A DNA stretch of 64,000 nucleotides from NCBI GenBank assembly GCA_963971575.1, contig OZ020611.1, forward strand, positions 202,726,419 through 202,790,418. The letters are read 5' to 3'. Position 1 is the stretch's first letter. Every line of letters starts with the position of its first letter. This document shows, piece by piece, positions 55,442 to 64,000 of this stretch. The position numbers and the translations under genes were made by a program. The DNA is from Liopterus haemorrhoidalis (Eukaryota > Arthropoda > Insecta > Coleoptera > Dytiscidae). The notes under the pieces were generated by a model, which was not told the origin of the DNA, did not search any database, and saw only the letters and a list, made by a program, of their open reading frames with translations.

Positions 55442-56240
55442 TCAGGCTGCCTACTATCTCCTCTACTATTTAATACCGTGTTGGACTGGATTCTTCGTAA
55501 TGCCCTCACAGAACACAGAGGCATACAGTGGGACTTCCAAAACCGTTTGGAAGATTTGAGCTATGCGGACGAAATATGCCTTCTTTCACATAATTATGAA
55601 GATATGCAAGCCAAATTTGAAAGTATAAGTACTTTGGCAAATTTAGTTGGCTTATGCATAAATATAGGGAAAACCAAAGTAATGCGGATTGGTACCAATA
55701 ACGTCAACAGATTTTACATTAACGGCGAAGTCTTAGAAGATGTGGAAGAATTCTGCTACCTCGGTAGTGCAATAACGAGAGATGGAGGAACTACAAGGGA
55801 CGTGAACAACAGAATACTTAAAGCTCAACAAGCTTTCGGCTTGTTGAAAGAAGTCTGGAATTCCAATAAGATCTCTCGTAATACTAAGGTACGCATATTT
55901 AAAACCAATGTAAAATCAGTTCTGATGTATGGCTGCGAAACTTGAAAAGTTACTAAAGAAATTACCCATAAACTCCAAATTTTTATTAACAGATGTTTGC
56001 GCAGAATTTTTCGCATTACTTGGTCAGATCATATTCCCAATACTCATCTTTGGGAATCGACAGCACAAAAACCTATCCACTTGGAAATTCAGGCAAGAAA
56101 GTGGAACTGGATTGGGCATACCCTCCGGAAGGCAGTAAACGACATCTCCAGAATGGCATTAGAGTGGCAACCGTCGTAGAGGCCGACCTGTATCCACATG
56201 GAGGAGAACAATATACAAAGAACTTGATGCTCACGGAACT
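55442..56240 (+). pseudogene. LINE-B: reverse-transcriptase C-terminal half
   Basis: The frame opens at the end of RT block 4 (SGCLLSPLLFNTVLDWILRN) and carries LEDLSYADEICLLSHNYEDM, where the YADD box has become YADE. It continues GLCINIGKTKVMRIG, FCYLGSAITRDGGTTRDVNN and SVLMYGCET. A TGA at 55943-55945 replaces the usual Trp; the frame then goes on to INRCLRRIFRITWSDHIPNT, KWNWIGHTLRKAVNDISRMA, and after a shift RRGRPVSTWRRTIYKE. The order matches LINE-A's family; identity to LINE-A is clearly partial, so it is another lineage. 5'-truncated; a (TA)n tract follows. Confidence 0.87.
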
Positions 56241-56243
56241 ACT

Positions 56244-58600
56244 ATATATATATATATATATATAGATTAAAATTACACTTTATATATATACATATTTACA
56301 AAGTGTAATACAAATATAAAATATCTTTCTCCACGACCAGAAATATAGAATTTACCAATTCTAAAACCAATTTTGACTACAGAAAGTTAATATTCTAACA
56401 CAAGAGTTGGAATGTTATTCTAAAGCACTTATCTTCTTATGCATTTTGCGTGTATTTCATTCCATCACTTGTTATGGAATAACTATTCCATACTTGTTGT
56501 CTTTTGTTTTTGTAGGGTTACAAAAATAAATAATAAATAAAAAAATCGTTTAATTAATTGATTAATTTGTTATGTAATATAAATTATGTGTTAAGATAAA
56601 ATGTTTGTTAAAATTTGTTAAAATTAGTTATTTTTTTTTTCTTTCTGGTGGTCGTGGAGAAAGTAGGATCTGTGACTCGGTTGGCCTGCGGCTCGCGCTT
56701 GGAATGTTCCACTCGCATCGAATTTTCTCATTCCAACCTTGTTACAGAATATACTATTCTCGGTTCTATGAAAATGCACGTTTTTTTTTTTTTTCAGTTA
56801 TCACAATATTTTTGTCATATGTAACTAAAAACCAGAGGCGAAGAGAAACCTCCGCTAGACTTGCCCTCCCTTAAAAAAAAAAAAAATTTAATTTAAAAAA
56901 ATAAATTTTTAATTAAAAAAAAAAATTAAAAATATTTAGATAAATCTTCAAAAATACATCAAATTATGTTCTATACAAATTTTTGCCCAAGGCTTGGTTC
57001 ACTAGTTACGAATTAATTATCATGACCATGGAAACGTTACATATAAGTATGAAAAAATTGAGACTTGGAAAAATTTTAAATAATTTTACAAAAATTTTTA
57101 GAAATTTTTCGTTTTATCAAAAAAGTCCCAAATAAAAGTTATTAGTAATTGCATTTATAGCAACTTTTGTTCAATAAATTTTTTCGAAATATTTTTCTGT
57201 TGCTAAATATTCGCAAAAATCTTAAAATCGACACGAGTAAACTCCCACTTCTAGTCAACCGATCTTCATAGAAAACAATAGGGTTCTTCCCATGTAATAG
57301 GAGAATTTTTTAGTACCAGAACAAATTCTCTAAGTTGAACCGTTCTTGAGTTATCGTGTATACACACAGACACACACACACAGACACACACACATACGGA
57401 CGGCACTTCGAAAATAGGTTTTTTGGATTCCCTGGACCATGAAACGTGGTCATCAGTCAAAATCTCGTCATCGAAAATTTTCGCGATTACAATACTTGCC
57501 CCTTATATATTAAGGTCGGGCAAGTAATAATCATGAGGAGCCCATTTCTATCCTAATTGCTAAAAAATTAATTTCATTTCTAAAGTTATTCAACATGTGC
57601 ATACTCAATCACCACTATCCCTTTATGGGCGCCCCACCATTTTATTTTTAGTAACAAATGACCAAAAAGTTTGTGATAATAAAAAAAAAATCCATTTTAG
57701 TGCAATTAAATAAAACCGTGTACCTTAAAAAGTTTTTTTTTTTTATATAGCTATTTATTTCGTTCGCTTTTTCTAACGTTTTGATCTTTCCGAAAGCTAA
57801 TATTTTTTACGTCTAGATTAACGTATGTTGAGTGCTGTCAATTTATGCGAAAGTAAAAATTATGTATTCACTTTTTATTAAAAAATTTGTTTTAAAAATA
57901 AAAGAAAAATAAATTTTGTTCTAGAAAAGTTTAAAACTATATTTAATTATAAATTTGCATAGTTGAAACTTTGTAAGTAATAAGAAACTTAAAATAAATT
58001 TAAATTCGTTATTTATACCTTCTCAAAGAACTGTTGAATCAACTCCCGTCAAATCAAGTGTGGTCGGCAACTTTGCGTACAATTTAAGTGTAAAATGTCG
58101 TTTGACACAAATAAAGATTAATGTCAGCTGTTTTTTGCCCTTCATTTAACATGATCTCCAACTTATTCTCAAGCATTTTCGATCTCCTTGTTCCAAACTT
58201 AAGACTTGTTCTCACAGAATATTTGTAAATCAAATTAAGTATTATTGAAATTTAAGTTTTATTGTAATTAATGGAGGGAGGTTTTAACAAATTTTAAACG
58301 AAGAGTTGAAGTGTTCTGAAATTTGATTAAAACCACGAGTAACGTCTTCACTATTTTCTTTTCCTTGCCTTCTATTGTTCCGCAAATAACCAAGATATTT
58401 CACAGCATCTAAATTTTTGATATCGAGATCTATCATAAATTGATACGAGGGTTGACCAAAATCTACGGTAGATGTCATCGATTGTCAATTTCAAGATTTC
58501 GTACGTATTAATAAAGATATATAGTCGGATTGCTGATAGGTGACTGTTACATGTATGTATCAAGTAATGCATTCATATAATAATCTAGTTACCATTTTAC
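56244..58600. other. AT-rich DNA with microsatellites, no genes recognised
   Basis: Contents: (TA)10 at 56244-56264; a TATGGAATAACTATTCCATA dyad near 56473; T/A-rich runs at 56630-56930; and from about 57230 to 57530 a repeat of another type with a (CA/CACAGA)n core (57361-57393) and TTCTTGAGTTATCGTG before it, similar in layout to DR1 but not in sequence. No recognisable coding. Confidence 0.45.
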
Positions 58601-58604
58601 AGCG

Positions 58605-59245
58605 ATTTTAAAAATGTTTTTTGTTATTTGTCGTAGCTGTCAGTGTCTGTTAATAATATTAATTAATAGATCTTGCGGCCAATTATTAAATTTACAAACT
58701 TTAATTTTAAATCTGCTGGAATATTTTAAATCCGAAAAAAAGAACAATGGACCACTTATTTCTCTATCTTGTGTCCGTCAAAGAGTAGCAACTGCCTTAA
58801 AGATTTCGGAATCAACAATTCGTAGAATTATAAAATGTAATAAATCTGAACTTCTCACTAACAAAATCACGAGAAAACGAAGGAAATTAAAATCTGAACC
58901 AGTTTATTTTATTGATACATTGGTACAAACGTATGGTCATGAAGTACCCCAGTATGGTCAGTTTAACCCCATTGAACTAATTTGAGGAATAACAAAAAAT
59001 TATTATGATAGACATATTGGTCAAAACGGATATAGTGATAACGAAGTTTGGAAAATGTGGCAAGTAGCCTGTGATCAAATTAGTTGTGAATATTAGTGGC
59101 AAAATCTGTTAAAAAAATCGAAAATTTAATAAATGAATGGTGGGAAAAGGAAAGGATTGTTGATGATGTTAATCCAATAATAATAAATACAAGAAATGAC
59201 AGCGATAGTTCAGATGACGACGATATCATGCATTACAGTGACTAA
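58605..59245 (+). pseudogene. IS630/Tc1-like DDE transposase relic
   Basis: ATG 58614 opens 123 codons including SLSCVRQRVATALKISESTI (helix-turn-helix) and then, abruptly, YGQFNPIELI, the DDE_3 block that holds the last acidic residue. A TGA follows where the conserved Trp (IELIW) should be, then GITKNYYDRHIGQNGYSDNE and WKMWQVACDQIS. After a shift VKKIENLINEWWEKERIVDD runs to an acidic tail (DSDSSDDDDIMHYSD) with stop at 59243-59245. This matches a transposase type abundant in insect genomes (DDE_3/IS630-like). The middle of the catalytic domain is deleted. Confidence 0.78.
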
Positions 59246-59564
59246 TTTAAAAAAAATAAAAATAAACATTTAAATACAACTTGTAGCAATATATTATATG
59301 AATAAATATATTTTTACTTAATATTTTATTACTTTGTACTTAGGGGAAACATAAAAATTTAATTTAATTAACAACAAATTATAATCCAAAATTTACGTAT
59401 GAGTATAAGTTTTTCCTTATTTATAATTATTACCTTAAAATTAATAATTTTGTTTGTTTGAGTACTGCTGTAAATTTATTTTCATGCTCAAATTAGTAAA
59501 GATATCTACGAATCATGTTGTTTCTTTATAATGCTTTGTTTTTTATTAAAATAATTTGGAAGGT
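59246..59564. other. AT-rich DNA, nothing recognised
   Basis: No repeats or coding noticed. Confidence 0.3.
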
Positions 59565-59566
59565 TA

Positions 59567-59910
59567 CCCAGCAAACATTTTTATACGGGCCAGTACTGGT
59601 AAAGCACATACTCCCCGGCATTGAAAGTAATGGGCCAGTACCCCGGTGTCCCCGGGGCCGTTACTGGCCCATTGATGTATCAGTTGCTGGCCCAGCAACG
59701 GTAAAGTGCAAAATAATCGCATTAGTTGCAAGATTTATTTCTGATGGTTTTAAGTAAAAAGTATGAGTGAAGAAGAGTGCTTATAAAATGCTGGTAAAGT
59801 ACTTCGTATAGGCGGAATGCGAAATACAAATGTGAAGTACATTATTAATACTGGCGTTGCACTTACTTTTGGTTTGCCAGCATTCGGCCGTTAGTTGAAT
59901 GTTTGCTGGG
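59567..59910. mobile_element. TA-flanked MITE with CCCAGCAAACATT ends
   Basis: CCCAGCAAACATT and its complement AATGTTTGCTGGG bound it, with TA on each side (59565-59566, 59911-59912), so ends plus target give 15 perfectly inverted bases. GGCCAGTAC/ACTGGCCC motifs repeat inside. 344 bp. A mirror-image copy begins at 63775 and runs off the window. Confidence 0.8.
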
Positions 59911-61055
59911 TAGTTGTCAACTTGCGTCACTATACGTTACTATGGGTATGCAAATAATTATAATGATATAGACAGAGAAAGCATATAGTGTTGTATATCG
60001 ATACTTGTAGCAACGAACAGTCACCTATCAGTAATCCGACTATAACAATTATTGAGTACTCTATTACTGTAACCGCGTCAAAATTATGAAAGAGTAGCAG
60101 AAATAAGTTTAAAAAAAAAAAACAAAATTTGATAAATTTTCTAACAGAGAAATTATTATAGAAAAATAAATCCTTGTTCCGCTCGTCGTACTCCAAACAC
60201 GTATAATGATATGCTATTATGCACTGAACAGAATGTAATTCATCATCGCTAAAAACCTCACTACTAATTTCACGAAACATCGCCTTCACACCCTGTCACG
60301 ACATACGAGGTGTGTAAATTAAGTAACCGGACTGGCAACATAGCGTTTGATCTGGTAACATTTGGGACATGGGACTTAGAGGGGCAGCAGGTGAGAATGT
60401 GATACGCCTTCAGTACCAGTTTGAACTCTCTAGAGTAATTTTGTTTTCCGTAGCGATTTTTCTCTTGAAACATTTTTTTCTAGTGCGTTCTAAAAATGAG
60501 TGACATTAATTTCGAGCAACGGTGTGCTATCAGGTTTTGCTTCAGACTCGGGCACAGTGCAACGAAAACTTTTGCAAAACTTTAGCAGGCCTACGGAGGC
60601 AGTTTTTTGTCAAAGACCCAGGTTTTTTGGCGGTTTAAGGCATTGAATCACGCATGAATCACGCAGAGGAAGGCCTTCATCTTCAAGAACCAATGAAAAT
60701 GTCAAAAAAATCCGGGATCTTGTGCGTTCAGATCGTCGGTTGACGGAAATCAGACCGATTGATCAATTTTGATCAATTTTTATCAAATTGGTCGATTTTG
60801 ATCAATTTTTTATCAATTTTTTATCAATTTTTGATCAATTTTTGACCAATTTTTGATCAATTTTGATCAACTTTGATCAATTTTGACCATTTTTGACCAA
60901 TTTTTGATCAATTTTAATCAATTTGAATCAATTTTGATCAAATTTTGATCAATTTTAATCAATTTTGATCAATTTTGATCATTTTTGACCAATTTTTGAT
61001 CAATTTTAATCAATTTTGATCAATTTTTGATCAATTTTTGATCAATTTTAATCAA
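59685..61055 (+). repeat. Left arm of a giant inverted duplication
   Basis: Positions x pair with 123685-x from 59685 to about 60640 and with 123668-x from about 60656 to 61055. Every stretch I compared is identical, including a 12-A run at 60110. The only difference found is at about 60640-60655, where 9 bases (GAATCACGC) stand for 26 bases in the right arm. The arm includes part of the MITE, a unique stretch with an unassigned 119-codon minus-strand frame, the mariner start and the first part of the TTTTGATCAA array. The left limit is unknown because its partner leaves the window. Confidence 0.92.
60496..60765 (+). pseudogene. Mariner (family Me) transposase N-terminus, left copy
   Basis: ATG 60496 gives MSDINFEQRCAIRFCFRLGH, SATKTFAKL, stop at 60583-60585, then QAYGGSFLSKTQVFWRFKAL (first helix-turn-helix), RRGRPSSSRTNENVKKIRDL and VRSDRRLTEIRP. 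The coding text ends where the array begins (IDQF). A short replacement at about 60640-60655 breaks the linker in this arm only. About 90 of ~345 codons remain. Confidence 0.85.
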
Positions 61056-62904
61056 AATTGATCAAAATTGATTAAAATTGATCAAAAATTGGTCAAAAAT
61101 GATCAAAATTGATCAAAATTGATTAAAATTGATCAAAATTTGATCAGAATTGATCAAGAATGATCCAAATTGATTAAAATTGATCAAAATTGATCAAAAT
61201 TGATCAAAATTGATCAAAAATTGGTCAAAAAATGGTCAAAATTGATGAAAATTGATCAAAAATTGGTCCAAATTTGATCAAAAATTGATCAAAATCGATC
61301 AAAAATTGGTAAAAATTTGATCAATATTGACTAATTTTTTATCAAATTTTGATTAATTTTGATCAATTTTGATCAGTTTTGATCAATTTTAATCAATTTT
61401 GATCATTCTAGATCAATTTTGACCATTTTTGACCAATTTTTGAAAATTTTGACCAATTTTTAGCAATTTTGATCAATTTTGATCAATCCTGATCAATTTT
61501 GATCAAATTTTAACCAATTCTTGATCAATTTTGATCAATTTGAATCAATTTTGATCAATCTTGATCAATTTGAATCAATTTTGATCAATCTTGATCAATT
61601 TTGATCAATTTTGATCAATTTTGATTAATTTTTGATAAATTCTTGATCAATTTTAATCAATTTTGGTCAAAAATTGGTCAAAAATGGTCAAAATTGATCA
61701 AAATTGATCAAAATTGATAAAAATGTATCAAAAATTGATCAAAATTGATCAAGAATTGGTCAAAATTGATTTTTGATCAATCAATTTTGATCAATTTTTG
61801 ATCAATTTTTGATCAATTTTAATCAATTTTGATCATTTTTGATCATTTTTGACTAATTTTTGATCAGTTTTGATCAATTTTAATCAATTTTGATCAATTT
61901 TGAACAGTTCTTGACCAATTTTGATCAATTTTGACAATTTTTTGAACAATCTTGATCAATTTTGATCAATTTTGACCAATTTTTGACCAATTTTGATCAA
62001 TTTTGATCAAATTTTGACCAATTTTTGATCGATTTTAATCAATTTTAATCAATTTTGATTATTCTTGATCAATTTTGATCAAATTTTGATCAATTTTTGA
62101 TCAATTTTAATCAATTTTGATCAAATTTTGATCAACTTTGATCAATTTTAATCAATTTTGGTCAAAAATTGGTCAAAAATGGTCAAAATTGATCAAAATT
62201 GATCAAAATTGATTCAAATTGATCAAAATTGATCAAGAATTGGTTAAAATTTGATCAAAATTGATCAGGATTGATCAAAATTGATCAAAATTGATAAAAA
62301 TTGGTCAAAATCGATCAAGATTGATCAAAATTGATTAAAATTGATCAAAATTGATCAAAAATTGGTCAAAAATGGTCAAAATTGATCAATTTTGATCATC
62401 AATTTTGATCATTTTTGACCAATTTTTGATCAATTTTAATCAATTTTGATCAATTTTGAACAGTTCTTAACCAATTTTGATCAATTTTGGCAATTTTTTT
62501 GACCAATCTTGATCAATTTTGATCAATTTTGATCAATTAAAATTGATCAAAATTGATCAGGATTGATCAAAATTGATAAAAATTGGTCAAAAATGATCAA
62601 AATTGATCAAAATTGATTAAAATTGATCAAAAATTGATCAAAAATTGATCAAAATTGATTAAAATTGATCAAAAATTGGTCAAAAATGATCAAAATTGAT
62701 CAAAATTGATTAAAATTGATCAAAATTTGATCAAAATTGATTCAAATTGATTAAAATTGATCAAAAATTGGTCAAAAATGGTCAAAATTGATCAAAGTTG
62801 ATCAAAATTGATCAAAAATTGGTCAAAAATTGATCAAAAATTGATAAAAAATTGATAAAAAATTGATCAAAATCGACCAATTTGATAAAAATTGATCAAA
62901 ATTG
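60766..62904. repeat. (TTTTGATCAA)n satellite in alternating polarity blocks
   Basis: The unit is 10-11 bases with a TTGATCAA palindrome and a T run; variants are TTTTAATCAA, TTTTGACCAA and TTTTTGATCAA. Polarity (T-run or A-run strand up) switches at about 61055, 61325, 61668, 61770, 62161, 62388 and 62538, giving eight blocks. The first and last ~290 bases mirror each other exactly; the middle (61056-62612) does not. Confidence 0.93.
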
Positions 62905-63189
62905 ATCAATCGGTCTGATTTCCGTCAACCGACGATCTGAACGCACAAGATCCCGGATTTTTTTGACATTTTCATTGGTTCTTGAAGATGAAGGCCTTCC
63001 TCTGCGTGATTCATCTTCAATCAACTCTCTTTCTTCTGAAAATGCCTTAAACCGCCAAAAAACCTGGGTCTTTGACAAAAAACTGCTTCCGTAGGCCTGC
63101 TAAAGTTTTGCAAAAGTTTTCGTTGCACTGTGCCCGAGTCTGAAGCAAAACCTGATAGCACACCGTTGCTCGAAATTAATGTCACTCAT
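62903..63189 (-). pseudogene. Mariner (family Me) transposase N-terminus, right copy
   Basis: Complement of ATG at 63187-63189. It has the same text and the same early stop as the left copy, but the linker is intact here: FSEERELIEDESRRGRPSSS. The frame is open from SKTQVFWRFKAF to IRPIDQF. The stop shared by both arms predates the duplication, so no functional protein came from it afterwards. Confidence 0.85.
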
Positions 63190-63774
63190 TTTTAGAACGC
63201 ACTAGAAAAAAATGTTTCAAGAGAAAAATCGCTACGGAAAACAAAATTACTCTAGAGAGTTCAAACTGGTACTGAAGGCGTATCACATTCTCACCTGCTG
63301 CCCCTCTAAGTCCCATGTCCCAAATGTTACCAGATCAAACGCTATGTTGCCAGTCCGGTTACTTAATTTACACACCTCGTATGTCGTGACAGGGTGTGAA
63401 GGCGATGTTTCGTGAAATTAGTAGTGAGGTTTTTAGCGATGATGAATTACATTCTGTTCAGTGCATAATAGCATATCATTATACGTGTTTGGAGTACGAC
63501 GAGCGGAACAAGGATTTATTTTTCTATAATAATTTCTCTGTTAGAAAATTTATCAAATTTTGTTTTTTTTTTTTAAACTTATTTCTGCTACTCTTTCATA
63601 ATTTTGACGCGGTTACAGTAATAGAGTACTCAATAATTGTTATAGTCGGATTACTGATAGGTGACTGTTCGTTGCTACAAGTATCGATATACAACACTAT
63701 ATGCTTTCTCTGTCTATATCATTATAATTATTTGCATACCCATAGTAACGTATAGTGACGCAAGTTGACAACTA

Positions 63775-64000
63775 CCCAGCAAACATTCAACTAACGGCCG
63801 AATGCTGGCAAACCAAAAGTAAGTGCAACGCCAGTATTAATAATGTACTTCACATTTGTATTTCGCATTCCGCCTATACGAAGTACTTTACCAGCATTTT
63901 ATAAGCACTCTTCTTCACTCATACTTTTTACTTAAAACCATCAGAAATAAATCTTGCAACTAATGCGATTATTTTGCACTTTACCGTTGCTGGGCCAGCA
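63775..64000. mobile_element. Mirror copy of the CCCAGCAAACATT MITE (cut by window end)
   Basis: Begins CCCAGCAAACATTCAACTAA after TA (63773-63774) and is the complement of 59685-59910. Its other end lies outside. Confidence 0.85.

Larger units (their letters stand above)
60306..63379. mobile_element. Composite of two outward-facing mariner ends around a satellite array
   Basis: Left end CGAGGTGTGTAAATTAAGTA, preceded by TA (60304-60305), and its exact complement ending at 63379, followed by TA (63380-63381). Each end leads into about 450 bp of the same mariner (family Me) in opposite orientation. Between them is the TTTTGATCAA array. Formally this is one 3.07-kb unit with terminal inverted repeats and TA flanks, although the identity of the arms continues beyond the TA sites. 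Confidence 0.7.
62613..64000 (-). repeat. Right arm of the giant inverted duplication (runs off the window)
   Basis: Exact mirror of 59685-61055 apart from the 26-versus-9-base difference at about 63029-63045. It contains the reversed mariner start, the unique stretch (the same unassigned 119-codon frame, 63396-63755, here on the plus strand) and the start of the mirrored MITE. Confidence 0.92.

Noticed and set aside
57266..57460. Minus-strand 64-codon frame with VCVCVCVC
   Set aside because: It is the CA-repeat core read as codons.
59930..60289. 119-codon frame occurring twice with identical sequence, taken as a gene pair
   Set aside because: The copies are mirror images within the inverted duplication, so identity reflects DNA duplication and not protein constraint; low-complexity residues and no recognisable domain.
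60766..62904. CRISPR array
   Set aside because: No regular repeat-spacer pattern; the units are contiguous 10-11-base satellites and the DNA is eukaryotic.

Overview
The window looks like insect (arthropod) nuclear DNA: AT-rich, no operons, no intact host gene, and almost wholly built from transposable elements and their remains. The one host-derived sequence I recognise is a broken, intronless copy of ribosomal protein eL37 at 39996-40262. Transposases of the mariner, Tc1, pogo-like and IS630-like types, short hAT-type and TA-flanked elements, non-LTR retrotransposon tails, a tRNA-derived SINE and microsatellites fill the rest. I cannot fix the insect order from sequence alone.

Layout. 0.2-4.5 kb: small inverted-repeat elements, an internally deleted mariner and a copy of a dispersed repeat called DR1 here. 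4.8-7.7 kb: a fold-back element made of 15-bp repeats holding a TA-flanked element, then a hAT-type element with another hAT inside it. 8.6-11.2 kb: a Tc1-like relic split by a SINE, then a 5'-truncated LINE tail with an open 310-codon frame and a 14-bp target duplication. 12.3-13.2 kb: three tandem ~310-bp units. 13.7-17.6 kb: DR1 copies and a pogo-like element. 18.6-22.4 kb: a decayed LINE split by two DNA elements. 23-27 kb: DR1 copies, a MITE and a mariner. 28.5-30.7 kb: a second, older copy of the 10-kb LINE, split by a hAT. 32-39 kb: pogo-like element with a zinc-finger coding remnant, more DR1, possible solo LTR. 40-44 kb: the eL37 pseudogene and a Harbinger-like element holding a nested mariner. 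44.8-56.2 kb: LINE tails, three mariner relics, hAT and long-inverted-repeat elements. 58.6-59.2 kb: an IS630-like transposase relic.

The right end (59.7 kb to the edge) is a large, nearly perfect inverted duplication. Each arm carries the first part of a mariner, and between them lie about 2.1 kb of a (TTTTGATCAA)n array that flips polarity seven times. The outer mariner ends face outward and are TA-flanked. Either this is a genuine giant fold-back unit or an assembly/read artefact; raw reads would decide.

The most unusual recurrent structure is DR1: about 1 kb, with short terminal inverted repeats, a hairpin beside one end, a (CAGA)n tract beside the other, and in the middle a tRNA-like segment that differs between copies while its flanks stay conserved. 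Nothing in the window looks capable of autonomous transposition, since every transposase and reverse transcriptase seen is truncated, internally deleted or stopped.
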